Assembly: GCA_038025085.1 (NCBI GenBank)
Contig: CM076147.1
Location: 24,219,001 to 24,283,000 of the forward strand
Source of the DNA: Tetragonia tetragonoides
Lineage: Eukaryota > Streptophyta > Magnoliopsida > Caryophyllales > Aizoaceae
DNA: 64,000 nucleotides
Direction: 5' to 3'
This document shows, piece by piece, positions 10,701 through 26,200 of this stretch (position 1 is the stretch's first letter; every line of letters begins with the position of its first letter). Below the pieces are notes generated by a model that saw only the letters and a program-made list of their open reading frames with translations, searched no databases and had not been told where the DNA came from. Position numbers and translations under genes: made by a program.

Positions 10701-13700
10701 ATTGATTTTTCTCTAATTTTTGAAGTCTTATCATTATTTATTTATCTAATTATTTTGTTTTAATCTAAAAAAGGAAAAGAAAAGCATTAAGCTTTGGTTT
10801 GCTTTGCTTTGGTTCTGTTCTTTGAGGACGTTTATTATTTTTCTTATTCTTTCCTTCTTCGTTAAAATAATTCTTTTTCTTATCAAAAAAAAAAAAAAGA
10901 AAGAAAGAAAAGAAGCTATGGGCGTCTGACCACTTGAGCCCTCAAAAGACAACCTATTTTGATGTTTACTTGAATCACCAACATAGTGTTGGTTAGAACT
11001 TTTGTTTGGGGCTTTAAATAGTGTCGACACAAATTAAATGCTACCCAAATTAGTCTCAACCAGGTTCTCTAGTGTCCCTTGATCTTAGCCCTTAGCCTTA
11101 GATATCACTTCTAACCCCTTTAGCCTTCATTTGGTAACTTTGTAAGACATTTACTCGAATAATTTAGGATTTAGCCAAATTGTCGTACGTGTGGTCTGAG
11201 GTTTGTTTTGATACCCTTGAGCCGTAAGTACTGCAACCTTTCCCTTTATAACCTTAGAACAAAACTTTTCAAGGACATCTCTTAGATTACTCATACAGCG
11301 TGCCCTATAACTTTTAGCTTAGGGACTCTGGTGTTCTAGCCTATAATTTTATCGAAACATGGACATGAGGTTCCCTCAGGTCAGGCGTCCTTGAAAGTTG
11401 AAACATAAATATGGCCGTCCAACCTCTTTTAGCACTTGGGAAATGTTTTACGGTGGCATGGTGCCAGAGATATGTTTTAGGCTTTGGTTGGAGGCTCTAG
11501 GTCGTCGACACCTAGCTAACCCAAAGGTTCCCACTTTTGTCCTTAATATTATGAATAGTTCTTATCTACTACTACTACTACTACTACTACTCTTTTGACT
11601 AGCACCGGACTTCCGGATGACATTACTGCAGCCTCACATTGGGGTTGGGGGAATGTGGACAAACACTATAGTATATTTGAATTTCTGACACTTGCGTATT
11701 TTAGTTTGCAGAGATTGCATGATTTAGTAGATGAATCAAAGATGCTCCCTCTTTGGAGACAGGTAAGCCAGAGTTCTCATTAGTCTAATATATACGGTTT
11801 AGATTGATCTTCTAAGCCCATTTCAAATGCTTAGACAGTTAGACTTACATGAATTATATGTGCGTGAAATACTATCTTTGCTTAGTGTGTTGTTTTTGTG
11901 GATTTCTAAGTAATATTAGCAACCTTGTGTGATTTCTCCTTCTACGACCACCTTATGTGCGTGAAATACTTCTTGCTTAGTTTGTTGTTTTTGTGGACTT
12001 CTAAGTACTACTGCAACCTTGTGTGATTTTACCTTGTACGACCACCTTTATCATGTGTAACTGAAATAAATGTTCTTCCATTTGGTGACTTCTTTTGTTC
12101 CTGCCGGTTAGGGGGGCGGGGGGTGGTAAATTTTATTTAATTCTGGAGAGAAGTAAAGTTAAAAGGAAGAAAGGATCAGCTGATGAAAAACACAGTGAGG
12201 AACAATGTTTTACAAGGTGTGCATTCCTAGGCATCGAGACACAAGGCATAGAGGTTGATTAACTTTCTGGCTTTCGGCGATGAAATTTCCATAAGGTGTA
12301 GTCAAGGCAATCGAGGTGCAGGAGGTGAAATCTATTGGCGCAATTACTATTAAAGTCATGTATAAAGAAAAGCTCTCAGGGGGCTCCCTAGCAGGGCAGT
12401 ATAGATCCTTTATACACCTTCCATGTGAGGCATTTTCTCACCAACGCCTATTAGATAAGAATTTGACGGTAGCTATTGAAATGCTTAATTCAGTATGTTA
12501 TTATTCAAAGCTGAAAAAAGGCTTACTAGCAGAAAGGGAAAGGACTGTTGGCTGATAATAACCACCTCAACCTCGTGCCAAGGCTCTAAGCCTCCAATTA
12601 CGGCGAACTTTTTGGATCAATTCGTCAGTTTCCGACAGACATTGAGCGCGCATGCACACTCACTCACCCATTCCTAAAGTCACATGGTTCCGAGCAGTGT
12701 TAAAATGAACTCTAGCTAAATAGAAGTAAGGTGTTCTTTGCTGATATTTTCTTGTGTATACTTTTTGTAACGTCAACAATGAGTTATTTCATGTTTTTTT
12801 CTAAAAGAAAAGGAGTTAATTTAGAAGAGAAAAGAACACAAATTCATTAGTTATCTGAAGTCTGAACTGGATGAAATCAATTTGTGAAATTTTTTTTTTT
12901 AGATAAGTAAAACTTTTATTAACGAATCAATGAAAGAATACAATAAGGGGGGAGGATAAGAAGTCCTCAAATGGAAACAAAAAAATATGTACAAGTCTCG
13001 CCATTGTAACTGGCCAAGTGTAAGGGGGACTCCCTTGAAGGCCCCAGCTGCCTTCGCCCAAAGTGATGCCAATTAAACAGTATGATCCCAAACGTAATCA
13101 ATGGTTTTCCCAGAAGCGGAAAAGATCCTCAAGTTCCACTCCAGCCAAATACACTACAGAATAGCCATAGACGCACACCTCCACCAGAACTTACTCTCTC
13201 TCTCCCTCCCATCAGAAAAAAAGCCAGCAATAATGAACGAGTTCTGAATATAACCTTTACTTAAAGAATTGTGTTTTTGTGACAAACCGCTGGGGGAGGA
13301 AGGTACCATATTGGGGTACTTATGGACTGATAGTAATGCAGCTTGAATTGTAGCAATAACTTACTGTTTTTTCAGGCGGACCCCAGATATTTGTGGAACA
13401 ATTATATGATGGAGGGGCTCATCGACAACAAGGTTAGATCATGCTCCCATATTTATTTATTAATTTTTTTATGTCAGTTTCTGAAATGACTTTTTCACAA
13501 ATTGTTTTGCTATTTCTTTATTCATTTATGTTTAATGAGTTTTGGTTAGTGCTAGTAACGTTTGTTATTTTGCAGCTTGATCCGTACTTGCTCCCCATTT
13601 TTCAAGGAAGTATCCTTCTTCGTAGATTGTGTTTGTGTTATTCTTTGTTGATTGTGTTTGTGTTAACTTAGTTATAAGGATTTTTGCGACAAACCACTCC

Positions 13701-16700
13701 TAAGCGGGGGGCTCATTCAGGAACCTAGCCTAAGAAAAGTATTTGTGTCAAACAACCCCTAACTATATTCATGTCTTTACGAAGCCACCGTTAAGCACTT
13801 TTCCGTTAATTCTATGTTAATATTTGTGATTTTACCTATTTGGCCCCAATTTAATTTGAGATGTATTTTTCAAAGAAATTTAAGTATAAACTGAAAACAT
13901 TTAATAATATATATTTGAAGAACTTCAAGGTCAAAATATTTATTTTAATTTAGATATATTTAATTCTTAACATAGGGGCAAAATAGAAAAAGACACATAA
14001 AACTAATGGAAGTTGAATGGAATATGCTGTAGGGTGTTGATTTGGAGACAGAATCAAACCAAAGGGTGGTTTGGCGCAAATACCTTAGTTGGGGGTGGTT
14101 TCTACAATATGTCCCCTATTCAAGAGTGTCGTGTTGTGTTTTTTGGTGGCAAGAAAGCCTTTATTTTGATCATGATCCCTCTTATAAATAAAAACAAAAA
14201 GATGAAAAAAGAACAAAGATTTGCTTGGTCTGTGGTCGTTTTTGACATGAATGAAGTCCTTAACTGAGCATCAGGCTTTCATCACTTCCAAGCAGCAATT
14301 GGGAAAGATATCATTGATGTTACTCTGATTGCTCGGAGATGCACGAGACGAACTGGTAGGCATGGTCCTTTTAGATATTCTCAATATCACCGCCCTTCGA
14401 GTGCCCATTTTTGCATTTTGTCCCCCTGTCATCTAGTTTATGATATGATGATCCTGTATATGTTTGCACTTCTCTTGAACCTTAAATGATGTGCGATATT
14501 GCACACTTTGGTGGGATCTACTTTTGATCCACAAAACTCTAAAACGATAGCAGCAATGAGCTTCTACTGTATGGATAAACTCAATATGACCAAGTATCCC
14601 AAATTACTTGGCTTGAGTTCCGTGAGATAATGAGAAATGAAGTCATTCAATTTCCATTCAGTTATGGATTATGGCAGACATCCAGTCACAATGTTTACCC
14701 TGGTGTGTTGATCTGCAATTGCATGTTGTAATCCTGTACAAAGAAAGAAAGAAAGATATAGCGAAAGCCTAACATACTGCACGAAGCATCTGTGCCTTCG
14801 AGTGAAGATGAAGCAAAGGCCTAATGAAAGTTGACGAGGATTGCAAGATAATGTCAGAAACATCTAGAGTCCAACCCTTCTTAATGGACCTCACTGGATA
14901 ATTGATAATTCTAGTTGGTCACTCATATCAAGTAATGCACACCTTCTTCTTCTCACCTTTAGTAAAGTAAAGTTCCTAGTATACAGGAAAAGGAAAAACA
15001 TAGAAACTAGAAACAGGAGCTTTTTGTCCAGACTCCAGAAAGTGATGCTGCATATGCGGAATTATGAGAATGAAGAACAGAATTCTACTTTTTGTGTTTT
15101 TGTTCTATCTAAAAAACCATTTTTGTACGGCCTCCTTAAAGTGTAAATGTTGCTGTGTCAGTTGAACAGAGGGTGAAAGAATAGGAGATGTGAGTTATAA
15201 ACTAAAAAGGAGTAGAGTAGATACCATTTTGACAAATAACGGTTGCCGTACATGTACAAATTTTATTTGGGCATGTAGGCAACTGTGTGCCAAAAAAATC
15301 GTCCAGAGTACATATGAGGCCTAGCAGAGTCCAAAAAAAATGCCACCTGAGGACATTACAACTTACCTAGCAATTTGAACAGAGCAGACAGAGACATCAA
15401 GGACAAACAGCAGCTAAAATTAAGCTTTCATGTCAACATGTCTGCCACAGTGTTTTGCTCCATTTTGAATTTAGTAATCAGCAAAGGCACCAAGCATGTG
15501 ATGAATCTCTCTGAGGATTCCTGGTCCTCTAACTTTTAATTATTTACTTCTCATTGATATAATTTGCTTTTATCTAAAAAGAACCTCCATGTGTTTGTAT
15601 GCATTTTGATTTGTCATTGGGGAGTTACTGGGGGTGGGCAGGTTTTTCAGGGATACTAATTGCGTTTTTGGAGAAGTATGAGTGTGGTTTTTCCTCTTCA
15701 ACTAGCTTTTCTGATTCATCATTTGCTCATTTCTCTGAAGGTACCCGAATGTGGAGGAGAGGAGCTGATTCTGACGGTTACGTTGCTAACTTTGTTGAAA
15801 CTGAGCAAATTATGCAGCTGAATGGTTATAAAGCGTCCTTTGTGCAGGTAATGAGAAAAATAATTCTAGGATTTATGATGGAAAACAATCTTGCTTTGTG
15901 CCTTTTTTGACTTAACAACCACCTGTTTCGGGAACTTTCATACACCAATGAATTTTGCCTTCTCAACGAGGATTATATCTTTCATATAGAGGATATCATG
16001 CAAAGGCTGATACTTAGTACTCGGCTCCCTCCGTTCCATAATCTCCTTTCCATTGTCCATTTTGGGTTGTTCCATAATATCCTTTCCATTTCCTTTTGGG
16101 GTATTTTTTTGTGAAATAAGACTCTCCTACCCTCAACTTGGCTCACTTGGATCACATTCACATTCTAAATTAACTTCACTCATGTGCACCTCTCTCTCCT
16201 CCTTTTCAAACCAACTTTTCACTAAACTAGTGGCAAAAGGGGAACAATGGATGAAATAAGGCTTTTTTCTTGTCTTTGTGCCCAAACACAATGGAAAGAA
16301 GATTATGGAGCGAACACGCCAGAAAAGGTTCCAGTGATGAAATAAATACAATCCAATTTCTGGAGCTTGAAGGGAATGTACATCTTCCATGTAATTTAAT
16401 CGTTTTGTCCCTTTATTTTTGTCTACAGTTTATGTTGGCTGCGAGAAAAATCGAAACGTTATATTTCTGTGTACTTTTGTCAGTTAGTTTTAAGTCATTC
16501 GTTGCATAAGGGCACCCTGCATTTATTTGAAGACTTGTGCTGTAATTGATTTTCTTTTCCATTTAATTTTTACCTGACTTGAGGATATTTTGGAATAACT
16601 GATGAATGAGCACCCCCTCTTTTACATAATTTATTTTGCTATTGTTTTAGGATAAGGATAAACCTGTTACGAAGCTATGAGAATGGATGGTTTGATGAGG

Positions 16701-19700
16701 AAAGATGAGCATACTGTTTTTACAAATTGGGTGTGGGTGCATGTATTTTTTTCTTTTTTCTTTTTAATCTTAGGTTTTGTATTGATTGGTTGTTTAGTAG
16801 AAGCCTGAGATTCAAAGTGGTTTAGAAGGGTATGACACTTCTCCTTTTTTTTTTTTTTTTTTTGTGAACACTTGTCTACGTTTACTTGCTTTCGAGTTTA
16901 TTTTCTTACCACACATACTATGACACCCAGTAAGGCTCTCTCTCTCTGAAAATCTGTATCAATCAAGAAAAGCTATCCTGGGAATAGAGAATTTTAACAG
17001 GTATAGTAGCTGTAGGATCAAGAATGCTGGTTCCGTCATGGTTAAAGAATGAACATTTGAGGTATCAGGGTTTTGATTGGTATTTATGCTGAAACTTTTG
17101 TTACTATAGGTTTGCTATGATAATAATAATACAGAATAACATACGATTCGCAGCAATGAGAAGTAGTGAGGGAAGGATGTTTTGGAGATGTATGTGCATG
17201 GCCATTTTGTGGTGCATTTGGCTGGAGAGGAACTCGAGAGTGTTCCGTGACGTTGGGAGAGATATAGATTATGTTTGGGACCATGTGGTTTACTTAGCTT
17301 CACTTTGGGCTAAGGCGGCAGGCGCCTTTAAGGGCGTGCCGATCACTCTTGTACAGCGCCAATGGCGTGATTTATAGTTTTTGTTTGGATTCTGTCTGCA
17401 TTTGAGGATACCTTATCCTCTCTTTTGTATTCTTTATTGATTTGATTAATAAAATTTTCTTTATCTACAAAAATAATACAGAATAACATAAAACAATAAC
17501 AACACCTGCTGTGAGTGTAATGCCCCAACCCAGGGAGACTGCCCCCAATCCCCATGCCAACCAAGCGATTTGACCTTTGGTCCATGAATGCCGGAAAAAA
17601 GAGCTCTTGTCGACATGAGTAGCACACTCCAAACCATGTTATAGTGAGCCTCGTCCCTGGTGCGCTGATACTAAATGTGAATCAAACCAAGGAAAAAATA
17701 GCATTTTGATTGAATGAATGAAGTCTTTTTTGTTTTTGTTTTTTGTCTTGTTTTGTTTTGTTTTTTTTTTTTTTTCCCCCTCTGCGTATGTATTGAAGGT
17801 CTTGCATCTCTAAGAATTTTAGGAATACCTTTTCCATTATTCGTTTCTGCAGGTACGCGGGTCAATGCCATTCCTCTGGGAACAAATTGTTGATTTGAAA
17901 TATAAACCAAAGTTTGAAGTTGTGAAACCAGAGGAAGCGGTGAGTGTTTTGGGCATGTTATTTGAATTCTTCTGTCTGATATCTTCAATGTTTTTACTGA
18001 TTCATTTATCATGCTGTATGCAGCCTCGAGTTGCTGAGCGTCATTTCTTGGACCTAAGAAAAAGATATGGTGCTGTGATAGCTGTTGATCTTGTCAATAA
18101 GGTGGGCAAGTTTTTCGTAACAAGAGATATGCTATGCCCTGAATAATTAATTGTTTAGAGCTGGGGGCTTTTTTATGCATTGAACTGGCTCTATCCACTC
18201 AACCCCATTGTCCGGCCCTAGGTGGGAGCCCCGACGTTGGATCGGGTAATGATATATTGTGAATGGCTAACTCTATATACTCAGTATGATTCGCTGCTTG
18301 CTTCCGAAAATTGAGTCTTTGCAGAAGTCTCTTTAGTGGAATATATTCTAATTGGGCTAGATTTATGTAAATTTGGTATCTGCAACAGCATCGATGGGAG
18401 CAATAACCAATATTATGTTCCAATTGTCTGTCTGTATAGTTCTCATCATATTCACCTCAATGACAGTATTTACACAGATAATTTGGAAGGAGACATTCTC
18501 ATCAAATTCATGTCAATGACAGTATTTACACAGATTTAGAAAGAGCTGTTGAAATAATTAAACACTAACTCAATTCTCAAAAAATAAAATGTTTATAAAT
18601 TCAAATTTTACTGTAGCAGTTTGTAGAAGATCTGGCTTAGTCGTGCTTCTGATAGAAGGACAACGCCTATTTGCAACTGTAAATGTGCCGTACTGGTCCT
18701 GTTAGATTTTTACGGTTGTTCTGTTTGTGAAAGTATCCTGAATGTCAAAATATGATTATCTGCTTCTTTGACCTTATGACTTTTCCTGTGGTGTGATGTT
18801 GTATACAGTAATGATAGTGGTGCATGCCTTCAGCCTCTCGTTTTTTCAATAGGAAGTCCAATGCCTGAACCATTTCATCTTACCAATATCAGAATGTCCA
18901 TCCTTTTGCCTTAACTTCTTTGCCGTATTCTTTTTTATGGTTTTCCTTTCTCTGAGTATTATTATTATTTTTTTGATAAAGAAAAAGTATTATTGATATC
19001 AATAAAAGAAGTACAACCTAAGAGGACAAGGAGTCTTCAAAGGGAGTCTATTTACAACTCAGCCCAATGAAGCATAACCTGTGTAACAGTGTAACTTCGA
19101 AAATAACGGGCAGCCTTAGCGCACAAGGAGGCTAAATTGACCACCCTATCCCATAGAAAATCAGCCGACAGTGAGATGCCAGAAAAAATCCTAGCATTCC
19201 TTTCTAACCAAATACACCAGAGCACCGCAAAAGAGCTCACTTCCAGATTGAAAAATTAAACGTTACAACAACAACACAGTAAATGTCCCGCCGAGGGCGG
19301 GGTCTGGGGAGGTCAGATGTACGCAGCCTTACCCCTAACTAGTCGCCTAGTAGAGAGGCTGTTTCCGAAAGACCCGCGAAAACAATTTGAATTTTGAAAA
19401 CAGTAGAAAATAGTCAAAAACTTTGGGTGTTAAAACAATTGAATGAAAGGATGCATGAGAAAATGAAGGAATGAGAATTTAGAAATACACACAAGTCCAA
19501 ACAAATAAACTAATAGGGAAAGGGATGAGGGATGAACAGTGCCTAAAAAAACCCTAAATAGACAAAGACTACACAACAAAAGCCAATACACAATTAATCA
19601 TCGGTGATGCCCCACAGGCCCACACCCTCTATATGGTGTCATCTATGTGAATCCTACTATGCCATAGTCTCCTATTAAGGGCTAAGTCCTCGGTAAGCTC

Positions 19701-22700
19701 CAGGGCTAAATCCTTCCTAATCACCTCCCCTCAATTTTTCTTAGGCCTCCCTCTTCTTCTCTTACAATCCCCAAGTATAATCCTCTCACACCTCCTCACC
19801 GGAGCGTCTGGATGTCTCCTCACGACATGACCAAACCACCTGAGTCTCGTTTCCCGCATCTTACACTCAATATCTGCCACCCCCACCTTGTCACGAACCA
19901 CCTCGTTCTTGACCTTATCTCTCCTAGTAAGTTTGCACATCTAACGAAGCATCCTCATCTCCGCCACCCTCATCTTTTGCACATGAGCTTGTTTAATATG
20001 CCAACCCTGAGCACCGTATAACATAGCTGACCTAATAGACATGCGATAAAATTTACCTTTTAATTTGAGTGGTAGCTTGTCGTCGCAAAGAACACTTGAT
20101 GCACTTCTCCATTTTAGCCACCCTGCCTTGATGCGGTGGGCCACGTCATCATCAATTTCTCCGTTACCTTGGATGATCGACCCTAAATATTTGAAGCTGT
20201 CTTTCCTCGGCACCACTGCGGCGTCAATCCTTATCTCTAGGTCAGGTCAGACGCAACCTCCCCTGAGAAGCTACATTCTAAGTACTCTGTCTTCGTCCTG
20301 CTCAATTTAAATCCCTTTGCTTCCAGAGTATCCCTCCATTGCTCTAACTTGTTGTTAACACCTTCTTTTGTTTCGTCCAATAAAACAATGTCATCAGCAA
20401 ACATCATACACCATGACACATCTCCTTGAATACTCCTAGTGAGCTCATCTATAACAATTGCAAATAAGAAAGGGCTTAATGAAGAACCCTGATGCAGTCC
20501 GATGTCAATCGCAAAGTGCTCTGAATCTCCTCCTGTCGTCCTCACTCCTTCATACATGTCCTTAACTCCTTAGTAACTCGTATATAGGCAACAGGGACTC
20601 CCTTCGCTTCTAAACACCTCCAAAGGATTTCCCTGGGACCCGATCATAGGATTTTTCCATGTCAATGAATACCATGTGCAAATCCCTCTGCCTCTCCCTG
20701 TAGTACTCCATCGAGCGTCGTAGCAAATGTATTGCTGGCATAAATCCGAACTGATTCTCTGAAATAGGCGTTGCCTTCCTCATCCTCCTCTCAATGACCC
20801 TCTCCAATAATTTCATGGTGTGGCTAAGTAGTTTAATGCCCCTATAATTGTTACAACTTTGTATGCCACCTTTATTCTTATATAAGGGGATCACCGTGCT
20901 AAGTCTCCACTCGTCTGGCATCCTAGCTGACTTGAGGATCATGTTGAAAAGCTTAACTAACCAATTAAGGCCTCCTTCTCCTAGGCTCTTCCATACCTCT
21001 ACGGGAACCTCATCTTGGCCCACTGCCCTACCGCTCTTTATCTTCTTCAAAGCACCCCTAATTTCTTCCTTTGAAATACGACGACAAAAGGTGTAGTTAC
21101 GACATTGCTCAGAAGTGCTAGGGTCCCCTAAAGAGATGTCGTTGCCTGAGTCCACATTAAACAGCTCGTGAAAGTATCTCTGCCACCTACTCTTGATGGC
21201 GACTTCATCCACTAGAACTCTCCCTGCCTCATCCTTTATGCAACGCACTTGGTCCAACCTTAACCAAATAATGCAATGACGTAGCTGAGGGATCCTTAAG
21301 ATCAATACCAATAATTATTCCAGAAAACCAGCTACTTGCTGGAATCAGCTTGTCCTAGCCGTCTCTGACCAGCTACTTGCTAGAATTAGCACGTCTCTCC
21401 TATATGCACTTCTCACCTTCATCTTCGAATTTGTTGTCAACAAACCTTCCATATTTGGAGCACTTTTCTCCATATTCTCTCCATGGTGCAATTCTCATTA
21501 ACAATCTATAAACAAAGCTTCTTCTCTTGCCAATGGCGCAAGATTTCACTACATTGTCATTGTTGAACCCTCACAAGGCCACAAGAGCCCTGGAGCCCTG
21601 ACACCAGTTTTGTTGGGAATGAAAGAATGGCAAACACATAAATGGAGCAGGTTTTCTGTATTGACCTTGTTTGCTAACTTCATTGCACTGAAATACAATT
21701 CTAAGGCCTACTTAAATAGGCTAACAATCAACGAAAAATAACTCAAAACTAGAAATAATCAAGGAAGTGGGTAAACATGTCCTACTAACTAAAACCATTA
21801 ACCAACATTACCACTAATTTGTAGCAAACTACATAGCCACTAACTTCTTATCTTAAAAAAAAATAAATTGCCACCAAATTAATACTAGAAAATGTCACTT
21901 CAATTAATTTATTTTTGGAGCATAAACTAGCATAAATCATATATCGTGTCTACTAATTTTTGTCTAGTGGCAATGCGGTCTTGGCTATGGGGTGATGTTC
22001 CTCCCTGATGGCACAGGAAAGAGGGCCATTCTTGGTTCCGAGGAAGCCAATGACATGGGAAAAGAGGCCACTCTTGGCTCTAAGGAAGCTGATGATGTAG
22101 GAAAGAAGGCCACTCTTGATTTTAAGGTATCTAGGAAAAAGAACCAAGAGGTGGAAAACTTAAAGTCCAATGTCAATTATGACGGGCAAGGGTTAAAGAG
22201 AGGCTTTCCCTATAGGAAGTAGTCTGTTGTTTTTGTCTGTTCTTTATTCGATTTTAGCTATTTGGGCTTGATCTTTTTTTGGCGGATATTTTATCCACTC
22301 TCTTTGTAGTCTTTCATCCTATCTAATAAATTTTTTTCAATATCTATTTTTGTTGTTTTGTCCAAATCTGTGGCTGGTCCTTTTGCACCAACTATTGGTA
22401 TTGAGAATTAATTATACGAAAGCTTGAGGCAGTATGCAGAGTTCCCTTTAATCTTTCTTACATAGATGTTTGGATTGACATTCAAGAGAAGGAGCTTTCA
22501 CACAGAGTTGATACAATAAAGTAATGCTGTGGTGTAATGCTGTGTTTGCAATTATCTGGTGTCTTTGGCTGGAAAGAAATGCCTGGGTCTTCGATGGGGT
22601 GACCATCTCTGTGGATATGCTTTGAGATAGAGTCCCTTATCAATCATCTTTATGGGCTAGGGCCTCTGGGGCACTTAGGGTTTATTCTATTACTACCGTC

Positions 22701-23153
22701 CGGCATAACTGTGCTAATTTGTAATTATCCTTGGCGGACATCTTGTCCTCACTTGCTGTATTCTTTGACACTTCATTAATAAATTCTTTCTTTTTATCTA
22801 AAAAAAGGGAAGGTTTTTTCACACAGTTGATACCATAAAGTTCCTGAGAGTCTTAATAAGAGGGATAGCGTCAGAATACCAACCAAACCATTTTTCTAAA
22901 ACCTTTGTATTATTTTTTTACATGAAGCAGAATCCTTGGTTTTTCAACTTTTATCGATAGGCTTACTTACATAAATGTGTTTTTGATATGAATAAATCGT
23001 GGTCATTAACTAATGAAATCATCTTGTGATCTTTCACAGTCTCTGTTACCTGGACTCGGCAAAAATCACCACATACACGACACGACACGGATATGGGTGT
23101 GGAATCCGTGTCAGACCCTCCTCCTTGCACTTGGACACGGCTGGCAATGAATC

Positions 23154-23220
<67 letters not shown>

Positions 23221-26200
23221 AGGGAGGGAGGGAGGGAGGGAGGGAAATCCCAGGCACATCCATTGCTGCTCTGTGCTCTCTTTCTCTCTCATCCCCTTCT
23301 GTTCTATCTTCTATGCGGTGCTGCTCAGTGCTGAGTAAGGAAAATTAGGGCTTGACTTTTCTTACTCCAATTATCATGTGAAGTAAACCCTTAAAGTAAC
23401 TTAAAGCATTCTAGTTGGGCCCAGATAATACTAGTGGGCTAGGCCTTGTATGTGTACTAAAACAAGCGTGACAACTTTAATGCCCAAAACTCTTTATAAC
23501 TTGAACGTATTAATCAGCTCTTTACCAAAAAAACAGAAATTTTTAATAGAAAAAAATACAAATATTTTCAGAATGCCGCACCCCCGCACCCATGTCCAGA
23601 TTGAGGACAAGGTCCCCATGTCTGAAATTTTGACTCATGCCGAGTCCGACCCTTGGATCCATACCCGAGTCCGATCCTCGTACCCGAGTCCATGTAACAT
23701 AGTTCACAGTTGGTATGAAATGCATGGAGGGTGTAAAGATTTAACATGGTCTTCCTTTTAATAGGAGGTGCTAGTAATTAGAGCTGTGGTTCTTATTTTT
23801 TTATGAAGAAAAGTTTTGTTGAAACTAAAATCAGTGATATTGCACGTTCGTGAGGGGCACCCCTTTAAAAGCCCCCAAAGCCTTGGCCCATCGAGAAGCC
23901 AAGTACACCACCCGATCCTATACAAAGCCAAGAGGCTTAGAGTTCCCATCAAAAGTCAGGGAATACCATTCCAACCAAACACACCAAAAGATAGCAAAGA
24001 ATGCACACTGCCACGACATCCTAATCTCCTTGCCCCTTCCTAGGCCAAGAGTGGAGTCGAGCCTGAATGAGCTGAGTGATAGTGGGAGCACAAATGAAGC
24101 TTCCACCCCCCTTCCAATATTGAAACAACTGTCTCCATAGGGACTGTAAAATTACAATGCAAAAATAAGTGCAACAAGTCTCGCAAGCCTCATTACAAAG
24201 CACACACATATCCTGGGGCAGAGACCAGCCGGGCCTCCTCTGTGAAACCATGTCTTGAGGGTTCACCTTACCCACAGCCATAGTCCGCACAAAAGTGCTC
24301 ATATTACGGGGAGCCTTCAGCTTCCAAATTTAATGGCTAGTGGAAAAGAGGGGTTGTGTGAGGGGAGACTAAGATGGTGTAAGAAGGATTTGCAAGAGAA
24401 AACCCCTGGGCGAACCCAAGAGTCACCACTCACCAGTGGAATTAAAATGAATTGTGACCAGAACACTAAGGAAATAAGTCAGTTCTGCTAGTCTCTTCAA
24501 ATATTTCACATGTGCAAAGCAATGGTTCTAATCACTCATAGCTCATGTGCAGAATATTAGAAGAGCTTTTTGTAGCATAAAAGTTTGATTTCTGAAGATA
24601 CAAAATGAGAAGTTATAAGTGATTGGTCTGAAGATACTTGTCACTAAGAATCAAGAGCACACTGGCTGATGAGTAATAACTTAGAATAGCCCCCCCCCTC
24701 CTTTCTTGGTAACTAAAATTGATCAATTGCACTGTCATGAAGTGAGTCTTCCCCTTACTGCTTATGTTGATTTCCATGAACATGTGCATGTGATATATAT
24801 GTTATTAGGTTATGTACATGCATACATTATCTTGTTCCACAACTAATTTTATATCAATTTCCATTCTTGCCAGCAAGGAGGTGAGGGCCGCTTGTGTGAG
24901 GTGTATGGGAATGCAATGCAGAAGATTGTTAATGAAGACATAAAGTATGTGAAATATGCCATTCTTTTGGTTCCTTGGATGCCATCTTTCTTCTTTTATG
25001 CAAAATCCTTTTTTCTTAGATAAGATGTTTTATGCTATTTCTTAGATAAGATAATTTATGCTAAATCCTTCTGTTTACTGTAGATATGTGCACTTTGATT
25101 TCCATCGGATTTGTGGGCACATCCATTTTGAGCGACTATCTATACTGTTCGAACAAATCTCAGATTTTCTCAACAAAAATAGGTAAGCATTGTTTGACAG
25201 GTTTCTTTATGTTATGCTCCAAATCATGGTTGACTTTCCATTCAACTTTGTAGTTGTTACTCTCTGTCCCAAACTAAAGGTTCTTTTGACCCAAAATAAA
25301 GGCCCATTGAACGTTTAATACTACTCCCTCCGTTTCATAAAATAAGGCTTTTTGACTTTGCACGTAGATTAAGGATTCTGATATCAAGAAAAGAAGTAAA
25401 ACGATTAAACTAGCCTTGTCATTAAATGAGACAACATAGATAGAAAAAGAGTGAATCTTAAGAACATACCGAACCGGGTTTTCGCAAGCGTTGACGGCAA
25501 GGGTAAAGTGGGAAGAACAACCATAAATGCTTTCTTAAAATAGTTGTATGCCTTATATTATGAAACAGAAACAAAGTCAAATAATGCCTTACATATTGAA
25601 ATGGAGGGAGTAACTTATTCATGACTAGAACTCTTAATAAAAACTGTTTGGCACAAACTTGTAGCACATGTTCTTTTTTAACTTTGAACCTTCAATTTGG
25701 AGTGGAGGGAACTATCATGGCCAAAAGTTATCTCAATAATATCGCATGAAATTCCTGGTAAGCCAAGCAATATTTGTTTAGACCTTTGAGAAAAGGGGAT
25801 TCCTTTCGAGAGTGATACCTGGATTTCACTAGTCAGATTGACTTTAGTATTAAAATTGAGGTGAAATTTTTACATTTGGCAAAATCAGGATTTTTTTGTA
25901 ATTGTGGAGGTTAATCGCGGAAGCCGGTGGAAGCTGCATTTTCAAAGGTCTTGGTATATCCTTTCTTTGAGACTATACGAGAACATTAATGGGAGTTCTA
26001 TCTGTTGGAGCAACTCACTAGGGTGAGTACGAGGTCTCCATCCGCACTATGAATGATAGGGGCAGGGTGGTGTGAGATTGATGATGCGGCACAGATGATT
26101 GGTCAAGCTGTTGCTTTTTTAGGGTGAATTGTAGTGGAAGATATCAATGCCAGTGTTGTTGGTTTTTTGACAGTTGTCATATTCTGTTTATTATTTGCAG

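Noticed and set aside
11595..11783. Open frame reading continuously from intron 4 into SAC exon 5
   Set aside because: The part before 11705 does not match the SAC family. The acceptor at 11703-11704 restores the expected LSLQRLHD sequence, so the upstream frame is chance.
23026..23338. Frames encoding [10 protein letters not shown] repeats
   Set aside because: These are translations of the GA/GGGA microsatellite inside a hAT-like element.
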